DNA of 64,000 nt from an uncultured Oscillibacter sp. (GTDB lineage Bacteria > Bacillota > Clostridia > Oscillospirales > Oscillospiraceae). Where the stretch lies: the NCBI GenBank assembly GCA_910579435.1, contig CAJTVF010000002.1, positions 35,780 through 99,779 of the forward strand. The letters run 5' to 3'. Positions 55,814-64,000 of this stretch are shown piece by piece (the stretch's first letter is position 1; each line of letters opens with the position of its first letter). The translations under genes were made by a program, and so were the position numbers. Below the pieces are notes generated by a model. The model was not told the origin of the DNA. It was given only the letters and a program-made list of their open reading frames with translations, and did no database searches.

Positions 55814-57073
55814 ATGAGCGCTTGTCTAATTGGTTGTATTGCAGATGACTTCACAGGCGGTTCTGACGCAGCGTCTTTTTTGAAAAAGGGCGGTCTGCGT
55901 ACGCTGCTCATCAATGGGAACGGATATGAAGGCTATCGGCTCAAAGAGGGGGACGAGGCGGCGGTGATTGCCCTGAAGACCAGGTCCGTTTTCCCGGAAA
56001 AAGCCGTGTCCGAGACAGTAGCCGCAGCCAGATGGTTCCTGAATCAGGGCGTGGAGCAGATTTACTTCAAGTATTGCTCAACCTTTGATTCTACGGACCG
56101 GGGCAACATCGGACCGGTGACGGACGCTTTGATGGAGCTGCTTCATGCGCCCTATACGATTCTCTGTCCGGCGCTGCCGGTCAATGGGCGCACGGTCACG
56201 GACGGAGTACTGTACATCAACGGGGTCCCTCTGGCAGAAAGCCCTATGCGCTTCCACCCGCTCAATCCTATGCTGCGCTCCGCAGTTGCGGAGCTGATGG
56301 CCCCGCAGAGCAAGTATCCCTGCGCCGCATTGCCCCGGGAGCTCCTGAACAGGGGGGAAGAGGAAGTGGCGGCATATTTGCGGGACAGGCTTGGCGGAGC
56401 GGAGCACGGGACCCTGGTTGTGGACTATGACGCGGAGGAACAGGGGGAACGGCTGGCGGCGCTGTTTGGCGGTCTGCCGCTTCTGACGGGCGGGTCGGGA
56501 CTGCTGCGGTATTTGGCGGAACGCTGCTCGGCGGGAAAGGTCCGGGAACGAGAAAGCAGGCAAGCGCCCAGCCGGAGGCCGCGGCTTTTGCTGGCAGGCA
56601 GCTGTTCGGAGATGACCCGTAAGCAGATCAGCGCCTATTTGACGGCAGGGAAAAGGGCGATCCGTATTTTCCCGGAGAAGCTTCTGTCCGGAGAGCAGAG
56701 CGAAGAAGAGCTGAAGGACGCCGTCCGAAACACGGAGGAGGATTTGCTGCTGTACAGCACGGCACCGCAGGAGGAGCGGTCCCTGCGGCTGGAGGGGCGC
56801 GATGTGCCTGCGATGCTGGAGGCGCTTATGGGTACATTGGCTCTCTGCGGACAGGAGGCGGGATATGAGCGGATTGTGGTCGCCGGCGGTGAAACATCTG
56901 GGGCGGCGGTACAGAGTCTGGGAGACACGGTTTTTGAAATTGGAAGGGATGTGGCGCCGGGCGTTCCGGAGCTAAGACCTGTGAACCGTCCCACGTTGCG
57001 GTTGGTACTGAAGTCAGGGAACTTTGGGGACGAGGAATTTTTCTTAAAGGCGCTTGCGGAGGACACGGAGTAA
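55814..57073 (+). CDS. Four-carbon acid sugar kinase family protein (DUF1537, OtnK-like)
   Basis: A 419-residue ATP-dependent kinase of the family that phosphorylates threonate, erythronate and 3-oxo-tetronates. Marks: N-terminal ADDFTGGSDAASFLKKGG, YFKYCSTFDSTDRGNIGPVTDAL, CPALPVNGRTVTDGVLYINGVPLAESP, LLTGGSGLLRYLAE, nucleotide-binding VVAGGETSGAAVQSLG and the tail LKSGNFGDEEFF. First gene of a three-gene operon with an isomerase-like barrel and a dehydrogenase. RBS CAGGAGGTG. Confidence 0.93.
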   Translation: MSACLIGCIADDFTGGSDAASFLKKGGLRTLLINGNGYEGYRLKEGDEAAVIALKTRSVFPEKAVSETVAAARWFLNQGVEQIYFKYCSTFDSTDRGNIGPVTDALMELLHAPYTILCPALPVNGRTVTDGVLYINGVPLAESPMRFHPLNPMLRSAVAELMAPQSKYPCAALPRELLNRGEEEVAAYLRDRLGGAEHGTLVVDYDAEEQGERLAALFGGLPLLTGGSGLLRYLAERCSAGKVRERESRQAPSRRPRLLLAGSCSEMTRKQISAYLTAGKRAIRIFPEKLLSGEQSEEELKDAVRNTEEDLLLYSTAPQEERSLRLEGRDVPAMLEALMGTLALCGQEAGYERIVVAGGETSGAAVQSLGDTVFEIGRDVAPGVPELRPVNRPTLRLVLKSGNFGDEEFFLKALAEDTE

Positions 57074-57131
57074 AGGCGGGAACCGTCAGGGTCCAAGAGG
57101 AGGGCGCTACAAAAACAGAGAGGCGGCAGAT

Positions 57132-57923
57132 ATGAGGATTGGAAACTGTATCCGAAATGTGGAGGAAATCTCCGGAGTAAAGGCGGCGGGATTTGACTTT
57201 TATGAGTTTTCCGGCAAAGAGATTGCGGCCATGGACGAGACGGCTTTTTCTGAGCTGGTCCGGGAGTCGGAGACCGTCGGTCTCCCCTGTATCGGCTTCA
57301 ACAGCTATTGCGGAGGTCGGCCAGCCATTGTCGGCGAGGACGTATCCCTTAAGGAAACGGAGGACTACGCGCGGTTGCTCTGTCGGCGGGGACATCGGCT
57401 GGGAATTCGTTCGATTGGAATCGGAGCCCCGGCGGCGCGGCGGCTCCCGCAGGACTACCCGGTGGAGAAGGCGGACCGGCAATGCCGCTCGTTTTTGCAG
57501 ATAACGGCGGAGGAGTGCCGCCGGTGGGGGATTCTTCTTTTGTTTGAGGCCGTTCATGAAAAAGCGTGCAGCTATGCGGTCCGCACGGCGGACGCCGTTC
57601 GGGTCGTGGAACAGGCAGGAGTCCCGGACTTGGGAATCGTTCTGGATTTTTACCACATGCACGTGATGGGAGAGTCGTTTTCCGACGCAGAAGGGGCGTT
57701 TCCCTATTTGAGGCATGTGCACGTCAGCACTTGCGAAGAGAACCTTTGGCGGGGCTATCCTTTGTGGCCCGACAGGGAAGAATACAGGCGGATTTTTGCC
57801 AGGCTCAAGAGGCATGGATACCGGCAGGGGACCGTCAGTGTGGAGAACACGTCCTTTGACCTTGAGACGGCAAAGTCATCTTTGGAGATGCTGAGGGAAC
57901 TGGACCGGGAGACGGAGGGATAA
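57132..57923 (+). CDS. Sugar phosphate isomerase/epimerase-like TIM-barrel protein
   Basis: A 263-residue xylose-isomerase-like barrel: IGNCIRNVEEISGVKAAGFDFYEF, IRSIGIGAPAARR, GILLLFEAVHEK (metal Glu), VLDFYHMHVMGES (Asp-x-x-His), YLRHVHVSTCEEN (HVH), VSVENTSFD (Glu). Metal-ligand pattern is complete. Probably interconverts an oxo-tetronate or related sugar acid, as OtnI/hydroxypyruvate isomerase-type partners of DUF1537 kinases do (inference). Start ATG at 57132. Confidence 0.87.
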   Translation: MRIGNCIRNVEEISGVKAAGFDFYEFSGKEIAAMDETAFSELVRESETVGLPCIGFNSYCGGRPAIVGEDVSLKETEDYARLLCRRGHRLGIRSIGIGAPAARRLPQDYPVEKADRQCRSFLQITAEECRRWGILLLFEAVHEKACSYAVRTADAVRVVEQAGVPDLGIVLDFYHMHVMGESFSDAEGAFPYLRHVHVSTCEENLWRGYPLWPDREEYRRIFARLKRHGYRQGTVSVENTSFDLETAKSSLEMLRELDRETEG

Positions 57924-57925
57924 GC

Positions 57926-58864
57926 ATGGATACAGAGAAAAAGGTCGTGATTGCGGGGGCGGGAACCATGGGCGCTTCTCTGGCGCAGGTCTACGTACAG
58001 GGGGGGTGGAAGACGGTCCTCTATAATCGTAGCGCCGCCGGGCTGGAGCGCGCGGAGGAGCTGATCGCGCTGAATCAGGAGACGCTGGTGAGGGAAGGGC
58101 TTCTTACGCAGGCAAAGTCGAATGACGCGCGGCGCGGGATACGCATGACGACGGAAAAGGACTGCTTTGCGGACGCCTGCCTGGTGGTGGAGAGCATCGC
58201 GGAGGATCTGGAGGTCAAAGGGACCTTTTGGGCGGAAATTTCCGCCATTGTGCCGGAGACGGCGCTGCTGGCTACGAACACGTCCAGTCTGCGGGTCTCC
58301 GCCATTGCGGAACGGGTTCATCTGCCGGAGCGTTTCATGGGGCAACACTGGCTGAATCCGCCTCATTTATTGCCGCTGTGCGAAATCGTTGCCGGAGAGA
58401 AGACGTCAGAGAGGAATGCCCGGCAAATGCGGGAGTGGATTACAGCGCTGGGGAAACGCCCCGTGATGGTAAAGGATATTCCAGGCTTTATTATCAATCG
58501 CATCCAATTTGCTGTGCTGCGGGAAGCGCTGCACATCGTGGAGACCGGAAGCGCCACTGTGGAGGACGTGGATACGGTCCTGAAAGCGGGGATGGGGGTC
58601 CGGTATACTGCGCTGGGTCCCTTCGGAATAGCGGACTTCGGCGGGCTGGACGTATTTGACCGAATCAGCGGGGAGCTGAATAAATCTCTGAGCAACTCCA
58701 AGAGGCAGGACCCTCTCCTGCACGAGCTGGTAAAGCAGGGGAAATGGGGCGTTAAAAGCGGCGCGGGATTTTACGACTATTCTGAAGAGCGCGCAGAGGA
58801 GGCGATCCGAGAACGGGACCGTCTTTATATTGAACTGGCGAAGGTAGTCTTGTTCCCCAAATAA
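57926..58864 (+). CDS. 3-hydroxyacyl-CoA dehydrogenase-family NAD-dependent dehydrogenase
   Basis: A 312-residue dehydrogenase with an N-terminal Rossmann domain (VVIAGAGTMGASLAQVYVQGG; NTSSLRVSAIAERVHLPERFMGQHWLNPPHLLPLCEIV with the catalytic His) and a C-terminal helical domain (DIPGFIINRIQFAVLREALHIVE, GPFGIADFGGLDVFD, KSGAGFYDYS). The WLNPPHLLPL wording, instead of FFNPxHxMKLVE, suggests a free hydroxy-acid substrate rather than an acyl-CoA. It starts two bases after the isomerase gene with GGAGGGATAAGC. Confidence 0.9.
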   Translation: MDTEKKVVIAGAGTMGASLAQVYVQGGWKTVLYNRSAAGLERAEELIALNQETLVREGLLTQAKSNDARRGIRMTTEKDCFADACLVVESIAEDLEVKGTFWAEISAIVPETALLATNTSSLRVSAIAERVHLPERFMGQHWLNPPHLLPLCEIVAGEKTSERNARQMREWITALGKRPVMVKDIPGFIINRIQFAVLREALHIVETGSATVEDVDTVLKAGMGVRYTALGPFGIADFGGLDVFDRISGELNKSLSNSKRQDPLLHELVKQGKWGVKSGAGFYDYSEERAEEAIRERDRLYIELAKVVLFPK

Positions 58865-59300
58865 TGAATGAGCCTCGTTTTTCGAACTACTTCATTGAAA
58901 AGTGGGGTCCTTCTTTTCTCTAATCCATTCCTATACATCCTAATCCTGAATCAGCTCCAACAGCGCCTGCGCCATACAGATATCATTCCGATTTCCACTG
59001 GAGAGCAACCGTCTTCACCATGGCAAAAATACTGCAAGCATTCCCAAACATTAGACGAGAGGCCCCTGCTGCAAGCCCTAATCACACAATCAATCATCAG
59101 CTCTATCATCCGGAATACCTGCTCACTCCCTTCAACAGGGCTTCGCTTGAATCGTCCTTTGCCGAATCTATTCCGCTTGCAAAGCACTTATTGATTACTT
59201 TCAAGAGCGGCACTGAAGTGGAGCAGAAAATCGAATTGTGAGCATAGGCGCAATGCTGGTCGGGATTCTCTGGCCAGCATTTATTTCTCCCCATGCTCTG
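58865..59300. other. Region without a clear gene
   Basis: AT-richer stretch with several short open frames on both strands but no frame with recognisable motifs, ribosome site or conserved start. A frame ending KHLLITFKSGTEVEQKIEL (to 59241) weakly recalls the last strand of large serine recombinases, so decayed recombinase DNA is possible. Confidence 0.35.
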
Positions 59301-59337
59301 GGCCTTGTTTGAAAATTGGCAGAATGCCCAAACGGCG
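59301..59337 (+). repeat. Remnant of a family-4 inverted-repeat element
   Basis: GGCCTTGTTTGAAAATTGGC, then AGAATGCCCAA, matching the left end of the element at 10196. The rest is missing. Confidence 0.82.
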
Positions 59338-59339
59338 GA

Positions 59340-59483
59340 GGAACCGCTTCCACCGGCTCAAGGACCTGCAAGTTCGTGGTGCGGGAGGAGCCCAGGATGA
59401 AGGGGCCATACTTCCGGCAGTTTACATACACCAATATTGCCTTTCTGGCGGTTCTGCTGGTGTTCGCATTGATTTTGGGATAA
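59340..59483 (+). pseudogene. C-terminal fragment of a membrane protein
   Basis: An open frame ending in TAA at 59481 reads CKFVVREEPRMKGPYFRQFT, then YTNIAFLAVLLVFALILG, a typical last membrane helix. Its upstream part is cut at the family-4 remnant, so it looks like the tail of a gene broken by the element. Family unknown. Confidence 0.35.
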
Positions 59484-59526
59484 TCCCCCTCCTATTGAAT
59501 CAGGTATCATTCCACCAGATTTCAGC

Positions 59527-59547
59527 CATCCTAAGCGGGTAAGGATG
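59527..59547 (+). promoter_or_regulatory. Hairpin sequestering the ribosome site of the second YyaL gene
   Basis: CATCCT (59527-59532) pairs with AGGATG (59542-59547), as before copy 1, although the loop sequences differ. A TATCAT box lies at 59505-59510. Confidence 0.5.
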
Positions 59548-59554
59548 TGATAGG

Positions 59555-61525
59555 ATGCCCAACCATTTGAAAAGCGAAACCAGCCCCTACCTTCTCCAGC
59601 ACGCGGAGAACCCGGTGGACTGGTACCCCTGGGGCGAGGAGGCGTTCTGCCGGGCCAGGGAGGAGGACAAGCCCGTCTTCCTCAGCATCGGCTACAGCGC
59701 CTGTCACTGGTGCCATGTCATGGCCCACGAGAGCTTCGAGGACCAGGAGACGGCGGAATTGCTGAACCGCTGGTTCGTCTCTATCAAGGTGGACCGGGAG
59801 GAGCGGCCCGACGTGGACAGCGTGTATATGGCCGTCTGCCAGGCCTTCACAGGCAGCGGTGGCTGGCCAATGAGCATCTTTCTGACGCCGGAGAAACAGC
59901 CCTTTTTTGCGGGGACCTACTTCCCCAAACGCCGTCAGGGCGGGATGGTGAGCTTTGGGGAGCTGCTGACGCTGATTCACAAGAAGTGGGAGAGGGACCG
60001 CTCTGCCCTGCTGAGCCCAGCTGAGGAAATCGTGGCTTTGCTCAACCAGCCGAAGGCAGAGAATGGCAAGGCGGAGCCGGAGCTTTTGGAGGAGGCCGTG
60101 GGGCTTTACAAGCGGCTGTTCGACCGGGAAAACAGCGGCTTTGGCAGTGCGCCGAAATTTCCCTCTCCCCACAATCTTCTGTTCCTCCTGGCGTATTACG
60201 GTCGGCGGGGAAACCGGGACTGCCTGGAGATGGTGGAACGGACGCTGACGCAGATGGTCCGGGGCGGGCTGTTCGACCACATCGGCGGGGGCTTCTGCCG
60301 GTACTCCACCGATGAGCGGTTTTTGGTTCCCCATTTTGAAAAGATGCTGTATGACAACGCCCTGCTGATTTTGGCCTATTGTGAGGCACACAGCACTACG
60401 AGGAAGAAACTGTACCTGCTGGCGGCAAAGCAAACGGCGGACTTTGTTCTTCGGGAAATGGCCGCCCCAGAGGGCGGCTTCTACAGCGCCCAGGACGCCG
60501 ACAGCGACGGTGAGGAGGGAAAGTATTACCCGTTCACGCCGGAGGAGATCACCCGCCTCCTAGGCTCGGAACGGGGTGAAGCCTTCAATCGGCATTTCGA
60601 CGTCACGGAGGCGGGGAATTTTGAGGGGAAGAACATCCCCAATCTGCTTCAGAGCGACCCGGAGGGCCGAACCTTGGATGGCCTGTTAGAGACGGTTTAT
60701 CAATATCACAGAGACCGCTGTGCCCTCCATCTGGACGACAAGATTTTGACCGCCTGGAACGGCCTGATGATTGCGGCGCTGTGCCATCTGTATCAGGCCA
60801 ATGGAGAGGGGAAATATTTGGACGCCGCGAAACGGGCGGACCATTTCCTCTGGGAAACCCTCTGGGACGGCGAAAGCCTCCATGTCAGCTTCCGGGCCGG
60901 GCGGCGGGGCGAAAGGGGCTTTCTGGACGACTACGCCGCCTGTCTCTTTGCCCAGCTGGCGCTGTACGGGGCCACGCTGGACGGTGCGTATCTGGAGCGG
61001 GCGGAACAGCTTTGCCGGGATGCCTGTGCCCGATTCCAAGACCGGGAAAACGGCGGTTTTTACCTCTACGGAGAAGAACACGAGGCGCTCGTCCTCCGGC
61101 CCAAGGAGACCTATGACGGAGCAATGCCCAGCGGGAACTCCCTGATGGCCTGGAATCTGGCGCGGCTGAGCCAGCTGGCCTCCGAGGAGTGTTATGGTCC
61201 CCTGGCGGAGCGGCAGCTGGACTTCCTGGCGGCGGACGCAGCGCAGTATCCCGCTGGGTACGCCATGTTCCTGCTGGCACTCTTGGATTACCGGGACCCG
61301 CCGCCCAAGGTGACGGTGGTCTGTTCGGACAAGGCCGAGGCGTCCCGCCTGCCTCTGGAGCTTCCGGCGGAGGCTGCTGTGATTCTGCGGGAACCGGGAG
61401 GGGATTACCCGCTGAAAAACGGAAGGACCACCTTCTACGTCTGCCGAGGGCACAGCTGTCTGCCTCCGGTCAACGGCCTGTCCAACGATTTTTCACCTTG
61501 CCGATCCACCCAAAATCCTATATAA
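59555..61525 (+). CDS. YyaL/SSP411-type thioredoxin-domain protein, copy 2
   Basis: A 656-residue protein closely similar to the one at 32056 over its whole length: HETSPYLLQHAENPVDW counterpart SETSPYLLQHAENPVDW, redox site CHWCHVM, FCRYSTDERFLVPHFEKMLYDN, AQDADSDGEEGKYY. Differences spread through the gene (for example SACHW for STCHW, GGMVSFGELLTLIHKKW) show an old duplication or two independent arrivals. Its C-terminus after PPVNGL runs on for 16 unrelated residues because the stop position has changed. Reaction unknown. Confidence 0.93.
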   Translation: MPNHLKSETSPYLLQHAENPVDWYPWGEEAFCRAREEDKPVFLSIGYSACHWCHVMAHESFEDQETAELLNRWFVSIKVDREERPDVDSVYMAVCQAFTGSGGWPMSIFLTPEKQPFFAGTYFPKRRQGGMVSFGELLTLIHKKWERDRSALLSPAEEIVALLNQPKAENGKAEPELLEEAVGLYKRLFDRENSGFGSAPKFPSPHNLLFLLAYYGRRGNRDCLEMVERTLTQMVRGGLFDHIGGGFCRYSTDERFLVPHFEKMLYDNALLILAYCEAHSTTRKKLYLLAAKQTADFVLREMAAPEGGFYSAQDADSDGEEGKYYPFTPEEITRLLGSERGEAFNRHFDVTEAGNFEGKNIPNLLQSDPEGRTLDGLLETVYQYHRDRCALHLDDKILTAWNGLMIAALCHLYQANGEGKYLDAAKRADHFLWETLWDGESLHVSFRAGRRGERGFLDDYAACLFAQLALYGATLDGAYLERAEQLCRDACARFQDRENGGFYLYGEEHEALVLRPKETYDGAMPSGNSLMAWNLARLSQLASEECYGPLAERQLDFLAADAAQYPAGYAMFLLALLDYRDPPPKVTVVCSDKAEASRLPLELPAEAAVILREPGGDYPLKNGRTTFYVCRGHSCLPPVNGLSNDFSPCRSTQNPI

Positions 61526-61526
61526 T
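61498..61526 (+). promoter_or_regulatory. Promoter of the primase-helicase gene
   Basis: TTGCCG, 17 bases, TATAAT, located in the last codons of the YyaL copy 2 gene. Confidence 0.6.
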
Positions 61527-61558
61527 ACGGCAAAAGCACGGATAGGGGTGGGGAGCGT

Positions 61559-63964
61559 ATGAGGAGTGAAACAGCCGTCATAGGGGGCCGGGAGTATCGC
61601 CTGGTGAAGCTGCTTCCGTCTGTGGAGGACGGGCGAAAATATGTCCTCTGCGAGGACGGGGAGGGCGGCCAACATGTCTGCCCGGAGGACCTCTGGCCCC
61701 GGCGGGAGACCCACCCCGCTCAAGGCGGCGGGGTCTGCGCGGCCAGCTCCGCCCAGGAGAAAATCGCCCTGTTCCTCTCCCTGTTCCGGGGCCGGGAGGA
61801 CGTGTGCGCCAGGCGCTACTACAGCCTCAGGACCGGGAAGAGCGGCTACGTGCCCTTGTGCAAAAACGAGTGGGAGCCGGGCCTGTGCGACAAAAAGGCC
61901 CACCGCTGTCCCGAGTGTCCCAACCGGGCATTCGTACCGCTGACGGCCCAGATTGTCAAGGCGCACCTCATGGGGCAGGACGGCTATGGCCGGGACGTGG
62001 CGGGCGTCTACCCCATGCTGGAGGATGACCGCACCCGGCTCCTGGCGGCGGACTTTGACGAGACGTCGTGGCGGGAGGATGTCTCCGCCTTCCGGGAGAC
62101 CTGCGCCGCCCTCGGCCTCACGCCCGCCGTGGAGCGCTCCCGCTCCGGGAACGGGGCCCACGTCTGGTTTTTCTTCTCGGAGCCTGTGTCCGCCGCCGAG
62201 GCCCGCAAGCTTGGCAGCGCCCTGCTGACCCGGACCATGGAACGGCGCCACGAGCTCTGTTTCCAGTCCTATGACCGCCTGTTCCCCTCCCAGGACACCG
62301 TGCCCAAGGGGGGCTTTGGGAATCTCATCGCCCTGCCCTTTCAGGGACAGGCCCAGAGGGACGGGAATACCCTCTTTGTGGACGAGCGCCTTGTTCCCTA
62401 TCCGGACCAATGGGCCTATCTGGCGTCCCTGCCCAAAATCACGCCGGAGGAGCTGGCGGCGTATCTCGGAAAGCTGTGCGCAGGCGGGGAGCTGGGAATC
62501 CTGCTGGAAACAGGGGAGCCCAAGCCCTGGCCGGAGAAGCGGAAGCGGCGGGCCCTGGCCCGCGGGGATTTCCCGGCCCAGGCCAGGCTGATGATTTCGG
62601 ATTTGCTCTATGTGGACAAGGCTGGGTTCTCCCAAAAGGCGCTGAACGCCGTCAAGCGTCTGGCGGCCTTCCGGAACCCGGAGTTCTACAAAAAGCAGGC
62701 CATGCGGCTGCGCGTCTACGACACCCCCAGGGTCTTTGACTGCGGCTGGGAGGATGAGGGCTTCCTGGGAATCCCCAGGGGCTGCATGGACCGTTTGACG
62801 GAGCTGCTGGAGTCCTGCGGCGTTCCTTACGCCCTGGAGGACCGGCGGGAGGCGGGGCGGCCCATCGCCGTGTCCTTCCGGGGAGAACTCCGGCCGGAGC
62901 AGCTATCGGCGGCGGAGGCGCTGCTGGCCCGCGACACGGGCGTGCTGTCCGCCACCACCGCCTTCGGCAAGACCGTGGTGGGCGCTTATTTGATTGGACA
63001 GCGTAAGGTCAGCGCCCTGATCCTGGTTCACTCCAGCGCTCTTCTGGAGCAGTGGAAGGAGGCCCTGGAGCGGTTTTTGGACATTCAGGAGCCCCTGCCG
63101 GAGCAGCCCAAAAAGCGGGGCCGGAAGAAACGCCTGGAGCGCGTCGGGCAGATCGGGGCGGGGAAGCGCACCCGGAGCGGAATCATCGACGTCGCCATCA
63201 TGCAGTCTTTATTCGAGGGGAAGGAAAAAGAGGTCAAGCCCTTCGTGGCCGAGTACGGCATGGTTTTGTGCGACGAGTGCCACCACGTGGCCGCCTTCAC
63301 CTTTGAAAAAATCCTGCGGGCGGCCAAGGCGAAGTATGTATACGGCCTCTCCGCTACCCCGGTCCGCCAGGACGGGCACCAGCCCATCATCTTCATGCAG
63401 TGCGGCCCGGTCCGCTATCTGGTGGACGCCAAGAGTCAGGCGGACAAACGCGCTTTTGACCACTACGTCATCCCCCGCTTCACCCGGACCCGGCTGCCCG
63501 CCGCCCGGAAAATCCAGGACGCCTACGCGGGCATCGTGCAGAACGACGCCAGGAACGCTCTTCTCGTCTCCGACACGACTGAACTTCTCCGGGAGGGCCG
63601 GACGCCCCTGATCCTGACGGAGCGCCGGGACCACGCCGAGCGGCTGGCCGGGCTGCTCCGGGGCATGGCGGAGCACATTTTCCTCCTGGTGGGCGCCGGG
63701 AGCCAGAAGGAGAAGCGGGAGAAGCTGGCCGCCCTCCGGGAGGCGCCGCCGGAGGAGTCCCTGGTGGTCATCGCCACCGGGAAATACGTGGGCGAGGGCT
63801 TTGACGAGCCCCGGCTGGACACCATCCTCCTCTCCATGCCCATCTCCTGGAAGGGCACCCTGGCCCAATACGCCGGACGGCTACACCGGAGCTATGCGGG
63901 AAAACAGGAGGTGCGGATCTACGATTATGTGGACCTCCACGTCCCCGTCTTAGAGCCTGTTTAA
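61559..63964 (+). CDS. TOTE-type archaeo-eukaryotic primase plus SF2 helicase, 3' end cut by an insertion
   Basis: An 801-residue multidomain protein. Residues about 65-290 form a primase-like domain with a Cys/His cluster (CDKKAHRCPECPNRAF), ADFDETSW (Asp165, Asp167) and GNGAHVWFFFSEP (His201). Residues about 435-795 are a superfamily-2 helicase: TTAFGKTVVGAYL (Walker A), LCDECHHVAAFTF (DECH), GLSATPVRQDGH, IATGKYVGEGFDEPRLD, QYAGRLHRSYAGK. Relatives continue after YDYVDLHVPVLE for further residues; here the frame stops at once in the sequence GAGCCTGTTTAA. Such proteins are proposed parts of TOTE biological-conflict systems. RBS GGGGAG. Confidence 0.85.
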   Translation: MRSETAVIGGREYRLVKLLPSVEDGRKYVLCEDGEGGQHVCPEDLWPRRETHPAQGGGVCAASSAQEKIALFLSLFRGREDVCARRYYSLRTGKSGYVPLCKNEWEPGLCDKKAHRCPECPNRAFVPLTAQIVKAHLMGQDGYGRDVAGVYPMLEDDRTRLLAADFDETSWREDVSAFRETCAALGLTPAVERSRSGNGAHVWFFFSEPVSAAEARKLGSALLTRTMERRHELCFQSYDRLFPSQDTVPKGGFGNLIALPFQGQAQRDGNTLFVDERLVPYPDQWAYLASLPKITPEELAAYLGKLCAGGELGILLETGEPKPWPEKRKRRALARGDFPAQARLMISDLLYVDKAGFSQKALNAVKRLAAFRNPEFYKKQAMRLRVYDTPRVFDCGWEDEGFLGIPRGCMDRLTELLESCGVPYALEDRREAGRPIAVSFRGELRPEQLSAAEALLARDTGVLSATTAFGKTVVGAYLIGQRKVSALILVHSSALLEQWKEALERFLDIQEPLPEQPKKRGRKKRLERVGQIGAGKRTRSGIIDVAIMQSLFEGKEKEVKPFVAEYGMVLCDECHHVAAFTFEKILRAAKAKYVYGLSATPVRQDGHQPIIFMQCGPVRYLVDAKSQADKRAFDHYVIPRFTRTRLPAARKIQDAYAGIVQNDARNALLVSDTTELLREGRTPLILTERRDHAERLAGLLRGMAEHIFLLVGAGSQKEKREKLAALREAPPEESLVVIATGKYVGEGFDEPRLDTILLSMPISWKGTLAQYAGRLHRSYAGKQEVRIYDYVDLHVPVLEPV

Positions 63965-64000
63965 AATCTTCTAATGAGGATGGCAATGAGGGCAAACGTG
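63953..64000 (-). mobile_element. End of an insertion sequence, continuing past the window
   Basis: Sequence from GAGCCTGTTTAAAATC onward interrupts the primase-helicase gene directly after TTA. Read on the minus strand it ends in a frame FALIAILIRRF followed by a stop, like the hydrophobic end of an IS4/IS5-type transposase, but only 48 bases are visible. Confidence 0.5.

Noticed and set aside
58868..59241. Several 70-110-codon frames on both strands
   Set aside because: None has motifs or a ribosome site; reported only as a region without a clear gene, possibly decayed recombinase DNA.
40166..64000. 3' half of sigK somewhere to the right
   Set aside because: No frame on either strand shows sigma region 2-4 motifs, so it is not in the window.
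1..64000. CRISPR arrays, tRNA and rRNA genes
   Set aside because: No regularly spaced short repeats and no tRNA arm or rRNA signatures noticed on reading; tRNAscan-SE and Infernal would settle it.

Overview
The window looks like a chromosomal segment of a spore-forming, anaerobic gut Clostridium of the Oscillospiraceae type (Flavonifractor/Lawsonibacter/Intestinimonas-like). This is inferred from GC-rich core genes with strong AGGAGG ribosome sites and some GTG/TTG starts, rubrerythrin, DUF1540, a pro-sigma-K fragment, large serine recombinases, and M-box and lysine riboswitches. No rRNA, tRNA or CRISPR array was seen.

Left part (1-29,700), mostly core genome: a partial HtrA protease; rubrerythrin; a gene split by a small inverted-repeat element; a secreted Cys/His repeat protein; a two-piece TSUP permease; MgtE under an M-box riboswitch; a GH13 enzyme; a molybdenum block (Crp/Fnr regulator divergent from moaA-moaC-MOSC-molybdopterin-binding-modABC-mogA, then convergent xdhC); a TraX-like membrane protein; an NhaC-family transporter under a lysine riboswitch; an aminotransferase; a Vat-like acetyltransferase; and a feoA-feoA-feoB iron operon.

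Middle (29,863-40,550), mobile: the 5' part of sigK stops after 67 codons at a 17-bp sequence that recurs exactly behind a large serine recombinase at 40,149. The roughly 10 kb between them holds a TlpA/CD1871A/4Fe-4S redox trio, a YyaL-type protein, a regulator, a second large serine recombinase with an unusual C-terminal domain, and three following genes that repeat that domain. I read this as a skin-like sigK-interrupting element, possibly the first of a tandem pair. The 3' half of sigK is not in the window.

Right part (40,628-58,864): a catabolic island for an unidentified acid or sugar acid. It has two TRAP transporters, a Tm-1-like ATP-binding protein with a separate Tm-1/PEP-hydrolase-like TIM barrel, a second such barrel fused to an AraC DNA-binding domain, an enolase-superfamily dehydratase, an MmgE/PrpD protein, an HpcH/HpaI aldolase, a FAH-family enzyme, a four-carbon acid-sugar kinase, a sugar isomerase-like barrel and an NAD-dependent dehydrogenase. 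A FadR-type GntR regulator lies inside it, and four TGTTSVACA-type sites stand in front of its transcription units. The window closes with a second YyaL-type gene and a TOTE-type primase-helicase cut short by the end of an insertion sequence.

The most unusual structure is scattered through the window. Four kinds of ~160-bp inverted-repeat elements, with unrelated ends and different target duplications (TTA, TA, TTAA), share one internal fold: two direct CAAGG...CGCAG repeats facing each other around a six-pair hairpin with a TGAC-type loop. The stem pairs change between families while the pairing is kept.
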